This document shows, piece by piece, positions 9,066 through 17,680 of a stretch of DNA of 64,000 bases. The stretch lies in NCBI GenBank assembly GCA_002163245.1, contig MAAL01000054.1, positions 1-64,000 on the forward strand, given 5' to 3'. Both the position numbers and the translations under genes were made by a program. This DNA comes from Gammaproteobacteria bacterium 42_54_T18. GTDB lineage: Bacteria; Pseudomonadota; Gammaproteobacteria; Pseudomonadales; Ketobacteraceae. The notes below the pieces were generated by a model that was not told the origin of the DNA, ran no database searches, and saw only the letters and a list, made by a program, of their open reading frames with translations. Within the stretch, counting starts at the first letter, position 1. Each line of letters starts with the position of its first letter.

Positions 9066-9907
9066 TACCTGTTATGAGTAAATCAAAAGGTGCTCATCAC
9101 GAGCATTATCTCGCTGGATTTACATTGGTTGAGGTCATGATTTGGATTGCCGCTTTAACATTGCTTGCTCTTGTTCTTTCTGCACCTCAGAAAAATATGG
9201 ATGATTTGCGTAGATCGGCGTTAACTATATCAAGAGTACATGACATTGTTGTAACTGCGCAGCTTTACCGTGAGTTTGTGGGGCAGTGGCCGAAAAATGG
9301 CGGTTGCATTATCCTTGGTGCAGGGACGGCGGGCGAATCATTATATGATGGTTACAGGGTGAACCCTGTTACTGGCTGGGGAGGTGAAATTGATGTATCC
9401 TGCGGCAATAAGGATTCTGATTATATTGTATCCTATAATGTCCCCAAGGTCTGGTCTGATATGTTTGTAACTTATCTTGAAAGCACTAAGGTTGAATCTA
9501 CTTCAGGAGATTTACGACGAATCGAAACAACAATAAATAAATATGGAAACCTAGGGAAACTAATTTACTTTTCTAACAACGAATTGTCTTCTCAAGATGA
9601 TGACGATGAGTTTAATGAGGCTGTTGTTGATGATGAATGCAGTGGATTCTCGAAAGAAGTGTTGTATTCCCCAAAAGCCACCTGTTTTTATGAGCTTGAT
9701 GACGGATTAGACGCCAAGGGGATTCGTACACTGTACAATGAGTCTGGGGGGTTTGTGAGCGTTTCTCGTATGGTGTACAATCCTTTAGCAGAAACAGAAA
9801 TAGAAAAATACTTAAAGCAGGCGGTTTTTTCTGAGTGTGATCGAAAAAATAATGGAACTAGGAAGAAGGTTAATATTAAAACGTTGGTACAGTGCGGGAT
9901 AGAGTAG
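9062..9907 (+). CDS. Large prepilin-like protein with long leader
   Basis: About 281 residues. The prepilin signature is AG|FTLVEVMIW and a hydrophobic helix, preceded by a leader of roughly 20 residues that is longer than in its neighbours. ATG 9062 overlaps the previous gene by 4 nt (TTG 9056 and ATG 9074 are alternatives in frame). The mature domain has several cysteines and an acidic patch (SSQDDDDEFNE). It may be a tip or minor pilin analogous in position to the R64 PilV end of the operon, although no shufflon or recombinase is visible. Confidence 0.6.
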   Translation: MIPVMSKSKGAHHEHYLAGFTLVEVMIWIAALTLLALVLSAPQKNMDDLRRSALTISRVHDIVVTAQLYREFVGQWPKNGGCIILGAGTAGESLYDGYRVNPVTGWGGEIDVSCGNKDSDYIVSYNVPKVWSDMFVTYLESTKVESTSGDLRRIETTINKYGNLGKLIYFSNNELSSQDDDDEFNEAVVDDECSGFSKEVLYSPKATCFYELDDGLDAKGIRTLYNESGGFVSVSRMVYNPLAETEIEKYLKQAVFSECDRKNNGTRKKVNIKTLVQCGIE

Positions 9908-9926
9908 AAAAAGGATTTGATAGTAA

Positions 9927-11399
9927 TTGTTATTGAAAACATTTGATCGCTTTCGCACCAATTCTGAGAGGCACCTAGGGTCTCATTTTATAAATGTATA
10001 CGAGGTTTTTCTGCCTGGAGATAGTTGCATGTTTTATGGAGTGGGACGTATATTTCGTTGGTTTTTATCGGAAAACGGGCAATATTCTATCGGGATTGAC
10101 TCTATCGATTTCATACAACGCCAATCCTTAAAAGGGGAGTTTTTTAAGCTGAATTTAGGAAGAAAGACATACCTCCTAAGTAATCCCGAAGATATCCAGT
10201 ACGTTTTAATGAAAAAGCCGTTAACGTTTGACAAAAGCTGGTTTCCCCGAGATTTCAAACGCTTCTTAGGGAAGAGTATTCTCAACAACGAAGGTGCTGA
10301 TCATCGGCATCAGCGGCGTTCATTGCAAAGCCCTTGGATGAAACCTTCAATCTCAACGCTTGTTAAGCAAATGTATATTGATGCAGAGGCGGTGGCTTCT
10401 CGCTGGGTGGATGGTGGTGAAGTTAATGTGATGGATGAGCTGGTTAATATGGGCTTGTTAACCATGGCTAAATTTGTTTTTGATATCGATGATGAAAAAG
10501 AGGCGTTTGATATTCATTCTTTGGCGGTGCGTTGTCACCGAAATATGTGTAAACAAAAAAATGGGGCAGTAATGATCCCTAGTTTTATCCCCACGAAACG
10601 CAATAGAGTTTATGAAAAAGATAATCGGCTCATAGAGAAGCGAATCCAGGGTTATATTAATAAGAAACGTAAATCTCGAACCACAGACGTTGAAAACGCA
10701 GACACATCGGTGATTGGACAAATTTTAGATGCTAAGGATATGTCTGGTAAGGTTTTAAGTGACGAGGTAATCATAGACGAATTAAAAGGTTTTTTTATTG
10801 CAGGTTCAGATCCCATTCGAACATTAAGCTGGACGCTTTATGAATTGTCACAGAATAAACAGCTCAAACGTAATGTGGAAAATGAGCTTGTGGATATTTT
10901 GGGCGAAGAAACCCCGGATAAAGATTTTTATAAAAAATCGAAGTATCTAAATACAGTATATTCAGAAACGGTCAGAAAGTACCCTCACGCGTGGATATTT
11001 CACCGTCGCGTTAATGAACCTGTTACGTTGCCTTCCGGAAACGCACTGCCAAAAGGTGCCGATATATTCATATCACCATTGGTTATGCAGAGAATGGATA
11101 AGTACTTTCCAAACCCTGAGCAGTTTTTACCGGAGCGTTTTTCGGATAAAAAGAATAAAACCTGGCCTCAAGGCGCTTATTTGCCGTTTGGTCTAGGCCC
11201 TAGAAATTGTATTGGGGAACATTTTGCAAGGATGCAGGCTGCTATTACCCTGGCGTATCTATGCAATAATTTCGATTTTGATTTTTTAGAAAAACCTGAT
11301 TTATATTCGCCTAATTTCATGGTACTTCAAGCCTCAGATCACGTAATGAAAGCAAACGTTACACGTAAAGGCATGGCTAGGAGTTATACAAGTGAATAG
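9927..11399 (+). CDS. Cytochrome P450
   Basis: A 490-residue haem-thiolate monooxygenase candidate. The haem-binding loop FGLGPRNCIG (residues 421-430, Cys428 as axial ligand) and the K-helix ExxR pair (E347-R350) are intact, with the PERF motif between them (LPERFSD). The I-helix reads AGSDPIR (from residue 292) instead of the usual AG-x-(D/E)-T-T: Asp is kept, but Pro replaces the Thr that helps oxygen activation, and the helix appears one residue short. The track start is TTG 9927; ATG 10029 is an alternative. The gene lies 19 nt after a prepilin-like gene and overlaps a glycosyltransferase by 8 nt. Substrate unknown. Confidence 0.88.
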   Translation: MLLKTFDRFRTNSERHLGSHFINVYEVFLPGDSCMFYGVGRIFRWFLSENGQYSIGIDSIDFIQRQSLKGEFFKLNLGRKTYLLSNPEDIQYVLMKKPLTFDKSWFPRDFKRFLGKSILNNEGADHRHQRRSLQSPWMKPSISTLVKQMYIDAEAVASRWVDGGEVNVMDELVNMGLLTMAKFVFDIDDEKEAFDIHSLAVRCHRNMCKQKNGAVMIPSFIPTKRNRVYEKDNRLIEKRIQGYINKKRKSRTTDVENADTSVIGQILDAKDMSGKVLSDEVIIDELKGFFIAGSDPIRTLSWTLYELSQNKQLKRNVENELVDILGEETPDKDFYKKSKYLNTVYSETVRKYPHAWIFHRRVNEPVTLPSGNALPKGADIFISPLVMQRMDKYFPNPEQFLPERFSDKKNKTWPQGAYLPFGLGPRNCIGEHFARMQAAITLAYLCNNFDFDFLEKPDLYSPNFMVLQASDHVMKANVTRKGMARSYTSE

Positions 11400-12357
11400 C
11401 TCGAGAAATGTCGAATATTGTAAATATGCCTTTGTAGTTCCTACCTATAACTATGCGCGTTTTATTGTTAGAGCACTTGATAGTATATTTTGCCAGAAAA
11501 GTAATGACTTTCAGGTGATTGTGATGGATGACGGGTCTACGGATGAAACAAAATCCTTACTTTTGGATAGGTATTCTTATAAGAGTAATTTTTACTATTA
11601 TTATCAAAATAACCGGGGACCGAATGTTGCTTGTAGCGAGGCAATTCGAAAATCCAATGCGAAGTATGTCATATTTATGGCTGCGGATGATTCCCTTAGG
11701 CCTGATTACCTTGAACATATAGATGTCATTACAGCGTCCGATCCTTCCCTTGATGTCGTATTTGGCCAGTCATGCTCGATATCAAGTGATGGAAAGCGAA
11801 GAAAAGTATCGAGTGATGTCTATCCGTTGAGTGATCCACTGGAGTGTTTTCGATCATTCATCTTAGGAGAGGTATCGGCAACTACTTGTGGAACTTTGGT
11901 TAGGCGAAAGGTAATGGATGACTACATTGATTATCCGGGGGTCCTTCCCCAGAGTTTTGATGTTGTGGTTGTCGCACACTTTCTATTAAAGCATAGGTGT
12001 TTTCAGACTCAATCTGTATTTGTTGATGTTTATGATCACAATCAAAGGTTTCGGAATAATATTTCTGCTGTTAAGAATGACGCCAATCTTGTTGAGGTAA
12101 TGTTTAATTCAACATTATTAGGCGGCCATCAAGAGGCTTTGCGGTATAAAGCAGATTTTTATGCAAAAAATCAAAAGTCTCGTGGCCGTTCATTTTATCG
12201 AAACCGAATGTGGTCTGAGGCTTTAGAGGCTTATAGTCGCGTGGTAAAAATGAATACTAAGGGTGCCGTTGATTCGCAAGTGATAAAACGTATGTCTGTC
12301 AGTTATGTCATGTCAAAGTGGGAGGGCGTAGGTTTTCAGTGGTTTGAGCAAGGCTAA
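11392..12357 (+). CDS. Glycosyltransferase family 2
   Basis: A 321-residue GT-A fold glycosyltransferase. The N-terminal domain shows VPTYNYARFIVRALDSI, the nucleotide-binding MDDGSTDET and the AADDSL motif holding the metal-binding acidic pair. The C-terminal 60 residues look like a single helical (TPR-like) hairpin (FYRNRMWSEALEAYSRVV). There is no obvious membrane segment. GTG 11392 lies inside the end of the P450 gene, so the two are likely translated together. Acceptor unknown; modification of a pilin, a lipid or a P450 product are all possible. Confidence 0.82.
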   Translation: MNSSRNVEYCKYAFVVPTYNYARFIVRALDSIFCQKSNDFQVIVMDDGSTDETKSLLLDRYSYKSNFYYYYQNNRGPNVACSEAIRKSNAKYVIFMAADDSLRPDYLEHIDVITASDPSLDVVFGQSCSISSDGKRRKVSSDVYPLSDPLECFRSFILGEVSATTCGTLVRRKVMDDYIDYPGVLPQSFDVVVVAHFLLKHRCFQTQSVFVDVYDHNQRFRNNISAVKNDANLVEVMFNSTLLGGHQEALRYKADFYAKNQKSRGRSFYRNRMWSEALEAYSRVVKMNTKGAVDSQVIKRMSVSYVMSKWEGVGFQWFEQG

Positions 12358-12398
12358 AAAAGAGAGAGGGCTGATGTCGTCACTTTACCCGCCATTCA

Positions 12399-12686
12399 TC
12401 ACCCCCCAATCATCACCGTAGGCGCCCCAACAATAACAACACCACCATGAGCCGTCGTATCCCCCATCCTCGCTGCAGGCTTATTCCCAATCTTTACCGT
12501 AGCACTACCTTTTGCAATCTTATCCGGTGGCCCCACACAAATCGCCATATCACCCATTCGTGCCGCAGGCATTCCCGCAATCAACACAGTAGGCTCCCCT
12601 AAAGCAACCGGTCCACCCACGTGAGGTACTATTCCTGTCCATTGAGGGCAAATATGAAAATCGCCAATTCGGGCGGCTGGAGGCAT
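12399..12686 (-). CDS. PAAR-domain protein (type VI secretion spike tip)
   Basis: A 95-residue protein made entirely of a PAAR domain: MPPAARIGD at the N-terminus, then PAARMGD twice, and GAPTVMIGG at the end. PAAR proteins form the sharp tip on the VgrG spike of type VI secretion systems and often recruit effectors. Here there is no C-terminal toxin extension and no vgrG, effector or immunity gene beside it, so it is an orphan. It is convergent with the glycosyltransferase gene (41 nt apart). Confidence 0.85.
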   Translation of the reverse strand: MPPAARIGDFHICPQWTGIVPHVGGPVALGEPTVLIAGMPAARMGDMAICVGPPDKIAKGSATVKIGNKPAARMGDTTAHGGVVIVGAPTVMIGG

Positions 12687-12853
12687 GGTTTATTCCTTTT
12701 TATCGGGGTTTCTTTTCAAACAGACGAATTCAGTATAAAGAAATACCAAAAAATGATAACGGTATTTCATATTCTTTAAATACTGATGGTTATCAAGATG
12801 CTCCGTCAGATAGTACACTATGCTATATACCTATCATATTAAAGGAGTAGGTC

Positions 12854-13117
12854 ATGCCTAAAGAAACACTAAAAACGTCGGTCGATGAATTGCGAGATCA
12901 ATTGGGTGGTGATAGTTCGGTTGATGAGGTAAATAAGGAGGCGTTAGAGGAGCTGGCGGGGCGTATTGAATCAATGATCAATGGTGATGGTGATCATTGG
13001 GAAGAGGCGTTGGTTGAAGGGTTAGAGAAACAGCTTATTATTTATGAAGAAAATCACCCCGTGTTAACCCGAATTATTCAAAATATCCTTACCGCTATTT
13101 CTGGTTTAGGTGTGTAG
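12854..13117 (+). CDS. DUF4404 family small protein
   Basis: An 87-residue acidic, helical protein. The pattern LxELRDQL ... EALEELAGRI ... GLEKQLIIYEENHPVLTRIIQNILTAISGLGV is that of the DUF4404 family, whose function is not known to me. Ribosome-binding site AAAGGAG lies 6 nt before the ATG. It is a single gene between the reverse-strand PAAR gene and the sigma-54 promoter of fliK. Confidence 0.7.
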   Translation: MPKETLKTSVDELRDQLGGDSSVDEVNKEALEELAGRIESMINGDGDHWEEALVEGLEKQLIIYEENHPVLTRIIQNILTAISGLGV

Positions 13118-13160
13118 TTGTTATTACATTTTTACGAAGTAATTGTTATTTATTAAAAGT

Positions 13161-13176
13161 TGGTATTGTTTTTGCT
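13161..13176 (+). promoter_or_regulatory. Sigma-54 promoter candidate for fliK
   Basis: TGGTATTGTTTTTGCT fits the -24/-12 form TGGCACg-N4-TTGCw: the GG (13162-13163) and GC (13174-13175) pairs have the required 12-nt offset and the TTGCT half is perfect. It lies 100 nt before the fliK ATG and after the DUF4404 stop codon. FleQ/FlrA-dependent sigma-54 control of mid-class flagellar genes is known in Pseudomonas and Vibrio; the site itself is inferred. Confidence 0.6.
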
Positions 13177-13275
13177 GGATAAATGGTTAATAGCATTTGC
13201 TATAACGATTCGCATACTCACAGTGTATCCCTGTGATTGAAATGTGATCTGCCATTGCGTTCAGGAGTTAATACG

Positions 13276-15213
13276 ATGCCAGCTGATATTGCCTTGCCTA
13301 TTTCTGTCAGTACCAATACCCCCGATATTGATCTTGGGGCGGGTCGAAATTCTATTGTAAATCAATCGGTTGATGACAAAAGGCAAGCCTTTAATCAGGA
13401 GTATCAGCGGCAGGTGGATACTCGAAATGAGTACCGATCACGCCAAAAGATTCAAGAAAGCCGTCAGCAAGACGCCCGTCAAGCGGACATTAGAGCAGAT
13501 GAGAGAGCATCTCAAAGGGCAGATGAGGCGCGAAAAACTGAACAAAATAGGCGAGATGAGCGAGTTAGCCAGGCTGAACGGAGAAACCAGCAGCAGGAAA
13601 GCGGCAAACGATTGCCAGAGAACGGGAATGATAGGGCAAAACAAACAGAGCAAGCTAACGCTGACAAAACCCGAATGGATAGCTCACGACGCGAAGCGGC
13701 ACAAGTACAAATAAGGCAAGCACAACAGACCGAGTCAAAGCAATTAGATACTCAACAGCAAACGCAGAAAGCGCAGGAACTACGCCATCAAAATACTCAA
13801 CATTCTCAGGCTAAGAATCAATCACTTGAAAATGATATGGCTGATGACGCTCTAGCGCGATCAGCAGATGAGGTGGTGTTGTCCCCCTATATTCTTCAAC
13901 AACTTAGTGATACAGGTGCAAACTCTATTGGTGAGGGTGCAGACACTTCAGGTCTTGGGGCAGAATCCGATAATTCGATGTCTTCATTAGTACAATGGAT
14001 GGAGCAAACATTGGGTGCCGACCAAGGTGCTGCCGATAATGATTCTATTGGTGCCAATGCGGGTGGAGGGTCAGCATCAACTTCTGAGCCTGCAATAACA
14101 AGTGGACTAGAGTCTGTAGTTTCAAGCGCCTCATCAAAAGACACGTTGAGTCTTTCTTCGGGTAAGGTAAATGACTCGGCTACGACATCAGGTATTAGCG
14201 TTAAACCTGAGGGGCAAACAGATGGAGCAAAAGTAGCTGAATCCAATGCGGCCAAAAATGAGTCAGCGGAGGCCCTTCGTAATATGGAAGATGTCGCCCG
14301 ATTACTGGATGCTAAACGATCAGCAGAAAACTCTTTAGAAACAGCATTGCCAGGATCTAAAATCCAACCGCTTAGTCAGGCCATTGAATCGGTAAACCGG
14401 TCTGATCGTCTTGCAGAACCAACATTTTTAAAACAAACGGCGTTATCGTCAGAAGGGTCCTCTAACGGCTTATCATTGGATGAATTAAAGCAAATGATGC
14501 AGGAACGTAAGTCGTTGTTAGAAGGAGGGCGACTAGAAGGTGGGGCGGCCGCGCTTAAGGCGGGTGCAGAAGACGTTATGACGCCACAAACCGATAAGTT
14601 ATTAGCCCTTGATAAACGTTTGAGTCAGGGAATGGAAGGGCTGAGGCAGTTACGTATCCCTGGTCAGGAAGCTAAGAAGGCTGTTGTAGATGATGGTGTG
14701 AAATCTAGTTCTTTTGGCCGAGCATTGGAACAAATGTCTTCCATCAAAACCGAAGAAGTAAAACCTTTATCAACATCCATTGCAACACCGATGAATAAAC
14801 CAGGTTTTACCCCTGAGTTTAACCAACGAATTATGATGATGATCGGTCAAAGAATTCAGGCGGCTGAGATTAAGCTAAACCCAGAAGAGTTGGGTTCGAT
14901 TGACGTATCGATTAAGTTTAATCAGGATCAGCAGGCGAGTATTGTCTTTGTCAGCCCACATTCAGTAACACGTGATGCGTTGGAGCAAGGGGCACAGCGC
15001 TTAAGGGATATGCTTGAGCAAAACGGTGTTGATGTTGATAGTGTAGATATCCAAGAAAACCTAACACACGATCGTCATAATCAAGACAATGAAGGTAAGC
15101 GTGGTTTGGCGGGAAGTTCGACGGACAAGGAAGGCGCTTCTGATGAAACTGAAGAAATGGATGATCGGGTAGCTACGATAGAAACAGATAGCTTGGTAGA
15201 TTTTTACGCTTAA
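13276..15213 (+). CDS. fliK: Flagellar hook-length control protein FliK (polar system)
   Basis: A 645-residue protein secreted during hook assembly; it measures hook length and switches FlhB specificity. I start it at ATG 13276, which has AGGAG 8 nt upstream; the longer frame from TTG 13237 lacks such a site. The N-terminal third is Gln/Arg/Glu-rich and likely extended (residues 30-210), and the middle is Ser/Gly-rich, as expected of the molecular ruler. The C-terminal domain, about residues 520-600 (AEIKLNPEELGSIDVSIKF and LRDMLEQNGV), is the conserved Flg_hook domain that contacts FlhB. The next gene is fliL, after a 371-nt gap with its own promoter. Confidence 0.85.
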   Translation: MPADIALPISVSTNTPDIDLGAGRNSIVNQSVDDKRQAFNQEYQRQVDTRNEYRSRQKIQESRQQDARQADIRADERASQRADEARKTEQNRRDERVSQAERRNQQQESGKRLPENGNDRAKQTEQANADKTRMDSSRREAAQVQIRQAQQTESKQLDTQQQTQKAQELRHQNTQHSQAKNQSLENDMADDALARSADEVVLSPYILQQLSDTGANSIGEGADTSGLGAESDNSMSSLVQWMEQTLGADQGAADNDSIGANAGGGSASTSEPAITSGLESVVSSASSKDTLSLSSGKVNDSATTSGISVKPEGQTDGAKVAESNAAKNESAEALRNMEDVARLLDAKRSAENSLETALPGSKIQPLSQAIESVNRSDRLAEPTFLKQTALSSEGSSNGLSLDELKQMMQERKSLLEGGRLEGGAAALKAGAEDVMTPQTDKLLALDKRLSQGMEGLRQLRIPGQEAKKAVVDDGVKSSSFGRALEQMSSIKTEEVKPLSTSIATPMNKPGFTPEFNQRIMMMIGQRIQAAEIKLNPEELGSIDVSIKFNQDQQASIVFVSPHSVTRDALEQGAQRLRDMLEQNGVDVDSVDIQENLTHDRHNQDNEGKRGLAGSSTDKEGASDETEEMDDRVATIETDSLVDFYA

Positions 15214-15263
15214 ATTGACGTGTATGAATTGATTTAAGCGATAGTGAATTTTTAGTCCTTTGT

Positions 15264-15284
15264 TGCCAGGTGCCTCACCTGGCA
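15264..15284 (+). terminator. Hairpin after fliK, possible terminator
   Basis: TGCCAGGTG-CCT-CACCTGGCA is a perfect 9-bp stem with a 3-nt loop, 51 nt after the fliK stop codon. No U-run follows on the plus strand, so intrinsic termination is uncertain; it may instead protect the fliK mRNA end or act with Rho. Confidence 0.4.
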
Positions 15285-15489
15285 GGTTGCTCAAATATAG
15301 CGGTGTAGCAACAGCTTCGCGCCAAAAAATCCTGTAAAAACAAGCATCTGTTATAAAAATGACGTTTTCATATCCCAATTCTCTACTACACTTGTGAAGT
15401 ATGGCCAAAACATTGACGGCTTTATTTTTTTCTATTCGTAACTCGTTGATAATTAATGTTTTTTGTGAATGTTGACGGGGTTTGGTGAG

Positions 15490-15505
15490 TGGCATAGCTC
15501 TTGCA
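15490..15505 (+). promoter_or_regulatory. Sigma-54 promoter candidate for the fliL operon
   Basis: TGGCATAGCTCTTGCA closely matches the sigma-54 consensus: TGGCA and TTGCA with GG (15491) and GC (15503) 12 nt apart. It lies 80 nt before the fliL ATG and would drive fliLMNOPQR-flhB. Confidence 0.75.
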
Positions 15506-15584
15506 TTTCTTTTGATATATGTGTGGGTTAGGTTAACGCAAAGTAATTGAAATCTAACAAGATTGAATCCTAAGGGTGATTTTC

Positions 15585-16082
15585 ATGGCTGATGGCAAAA
15601 AAGAAGAACAAGAAGAAGCGGCACCAAAATCCAATAAAATGTTAATCATTATTATTGCTGTTCTTATTGTCATTCTCCTCGGTGGTGGTGCTGCAGCATT
15701 TTTTATGATGAGTGGCGGTGATTCTGGAGGGAACAATGACGTATCGGTTGATTCATCCAATTCCCCCGCAATTTATTATGATTTAAAGCCTCCTTTTGTT
15801 GTGAATTACAGTTGGAAAGGCCGACAGCGATATGTGCAAATTAACCTTGCTGTGATGACACGAAAAGAAGCAACAATAACGGCATTACAAAAGCATATGC
15901 CATTGGTTAGGAATAATTTGGTTCAGATTTTTGGAGCTCAAGAGTTTGATGGCTTGAGAACACCAGAAGGTAAGGAGGTAATGCGACAGGCCGCATTGGA
16001 AGATTTGCAAAAAATACTCATTGATGAAATGGGTGAAGAAGGTGTAGAGCAGGTACTCTTTACCAATTTTGTTATGCAATAG
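15585..16082 (+). CDS. fliL: Flagellar basal body-associated protein FliL
   Basis: A 165-residue inner-membrane protein that surrounds the stator and supports torque. ATG 15585 (MADGKKEE) has AAGGGTG 8 nt upstream and is preferred to GTG 15576. A short cytoplasmic tail is followed by one membrane helix (residues about 20-42, MLIIIIAVLIVILLGGGAAA), a linker of Ser/Asp, and a stomatin-like periplasmic domain with YVQINLAVMTR. It is first in the operon after the sigma-54 site and 15 nt before fliM. Confidence 0.9.
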   Translation: MADGKKEEQEEAAPKSNKMLIIIIAVLIVILLGGGAAAFFMMSGGDSGGNNDVSVDSSNSPAIYYDLKPPFVVNYSWKGRQRYVQINLAVMTRKEATITALQKHMPLVRNNLVQIFGAQEFDGLRTPEGKEVMRQAALEDLQKILIDEMGEEGVEQVLFTNFVMQ

Positions 16083-16097
16083 ATAGGTTGTAGAAGC

Positions 16098-17162
16098 ATG
16101 GCAGTACAAGATTTATTATCCCAAGACGAGATTGATGCCCTTTTACACGGGGTTGATGATAGCGATGTCGATTCGGGGGCGGAGGAGTCGGAAGATGGTG
16201 TCAATTCCTATGACCTCAGTACCCAGGACCGTATTGTTCGTGGGCGAATGCCGACGTTGGAAATGGTGAATGAGCGTTTTGCACGCTATACCAGAATCAG
16301 CTTGTTTAATTTGTTACGCCGAACTGCCGATGTATCCGTTGGAGGTATTCAAGTTATAAAGTTTGGCGAGTACGTTCATAGTTTATATGTACCAACATCT
16401 TTAAATATGGTGCGCCTTAAGCCATTACGAGGAACAGCCCTTTTTATTCTCGACGCTAAGCTTGTTTTTAAATTGGTTGATAATTTCTTCGGCGGAGATG
16501 GTCGTCATGCAAAGATAGAAGGACGAGAATTCACTCCGACCGAAAACCGTGTAGTACAAATGGTGTTAGAGCAAGCCTATAAGGATATGGAAGAAGCTTG
16601 GAAGGCGGTGTTACCGGTTAAGTTTGAATATTTGAGTTCTGAAGTTAATCCCTCTCTAGCGAATATTGTAAGTCCTAGTGAAGTTGTTGTAGTGAGTTCT
16701 TTCCATGTTGAATTGGATGGAGGGGGAGGCGATTTACATTTGACGGTTCCTTACTCGATGATTGAACCCTTGCGAGAGGTATTGGATGCGGGTGTGCAAA
16801 GTGATGTCGATGATTCCGATGAACGTTGGCAGAAGTCCTTGCGAGAAGAAATTATGGGCGCAGTTGTAAACCTCAAGGGAAAATTATTAGAGAAGAAAAT
16901 TAGCTTGAAAGATTTGTCAGAGTTAAAGGTCGGGGACATTATCCCAGTTGATATGCCTGAAACTGTACTTATCCAAGCCAATGAAATCCCTACCTTTACG
17001 GGAAAACTAGGGGCTGCAAATGGAAATCTTGCAGTGCAGATTGTCAATAAAATTGAAAAACCCGATTTGGATAGTGGTAAAGGGTCTCGGTTAGCGTTTC
17101 TTCGAGAGCAAATTAAAGCTGAGCGCGAAGAAGATGAGAGATTAAAGAATAGTGCTGAATAA
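16098..17162 (+). CDS. fliM: Flagellar motor switch protein FliM (polar system)
   Basis: A 354-residue C-ring protein that binds CheY-P and sets rotation direction. The extreme N-terminus (LLSQDEIDALLHG, residues 6-18) is the CheY-binding peptide. The middle CheC-like domain (residues about 45-240) includes VGGIQVIKFGEYVHSL and the GGDGR loop, and the C-terminal SpoA domain (about 250-335) includes LKVGDIIPVDMPE. Length matches the family (about 320-360). It lies between fliL and fliN. Confidence 0.93.
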   Translation: MAVQDLLSQDEIDALLHGVDDSDVDSGAEESEDGVNSYDLSTQDRIVRGRMPTLEMVNERFARYTRISLFNLLRRTADVSVGGIQVIKFGEYVHSLYVPTSLNMVRLKPLRGTALFILDAKLVFKLVDNFFGGDGRHAKIEGREFTPTENRVVQMVLEQAYKDMEEAWKAVLPVKFEYLSSEVNPSLANIVSPSEVVVVSSFHVELDGGGGDLHLTVPYSMIEPLREVLDAGVQSDVDDSDERWQKSLREEIMGAVVNLKGKLLEKKISLKDLSELKVGDIIPVDMPETVLIQANEIPTFTGKLGAANGNLAVQIVNKIEKPDLDSGKGSRLAFLREQIKAEREEDERLKNSAE

Positions 17163-17236
17163 TATCAGCAGTTAGGCATGGCTTAGCTATGTGAGTAAAA
17201 GAATAGCGTAAGTAAAAGAAAGGTGAGGAACGATGT

Positions 17237-17680
17237 ATGTCTGATTCAGATGGCTCAAATGAAGATATTGATGATGCGGCACTTGCTGATGAGTGGGCTG
17301 CGGCATTAGAACAACAAGAAATCGAAGAGGATATGCCAGGAGCGGTAGCTGCCCCTCTCGATGATTTAATGGCGCAAGCAGAAGCCGCGCCGTCGTCGAT
17401 GCCGGTTGCTGGAGCTGATAACCCTAATCTAGATGTGATATTGGATATCCCTGTTACGTTAACGATGGAGGTGGGGTCGACGCAAATTAACATCCGTAAC
17501 TTATTACAGCTTAATCAGGGCTCCGTTATAGAGCTGGATCGCTTAGCGGGTGAGCCGCTTGATGTGTTAGTCAATGGTACTTTGATTGCGCATGGTGAGG
17601 TTGTAGTGGTGAATGAAAAATTTGGTATTCGATTAACCGATGTGATTAGCCCCACAGAGAGAATTAAAAAATTAGGATAG
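17237..17680 (+). CDS. fliN: Flagellar motor switch protein FliN (polar system)
   Basis: A 147-residue C-ring protein. The acidic N-terminal 65 residues are a linker, and the C-terminal SpoA domain (about 70-147) has the typical IPVTLTMEVGSTQINIRNLLQLNQGSVIELDRL run in separate motif parts: IPVTLTMEVG, LLQLNQGSVIEL and VVNEKFGIRLTD. FliN docks FliH and export cargo to the C-ring. It abuts fliO. Confidence 0.93.
   Translation: MSDSDGSNEDIDDAALADEWAAALEQQEIEEDMPGAVAAPLDDLMAQAEAAPSSMPVAGADNPNLDVILDIPVTLTMEVGSTQINIRNLLQLNQGSVIELDRLAGEPLDVLVNGTLIAHGEVVVVNEKFGIRLTDVISPTERIKKLG

Larger units (their letters stand above)
15214..15584. other. Non-coding gap between fliK and fliL
   Basis: This 371-nt stretch holds a hairpin (15264-15284) near the end of fliK and a sigma-54-type promoter (15490-15505) for fliL. 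A reverse-strand open frame across it (15061-15495) overlaps the end of fliK and has no recognisable protein features, so I do not call it. I see nothing else here. Confidence 0.6.

Noticed and set aside
15061-15495. 144-codon reverse-strand open frame at the end of fliK
   Set aside because: Overlaps fliK and the fliL promoter and shows no protein features.
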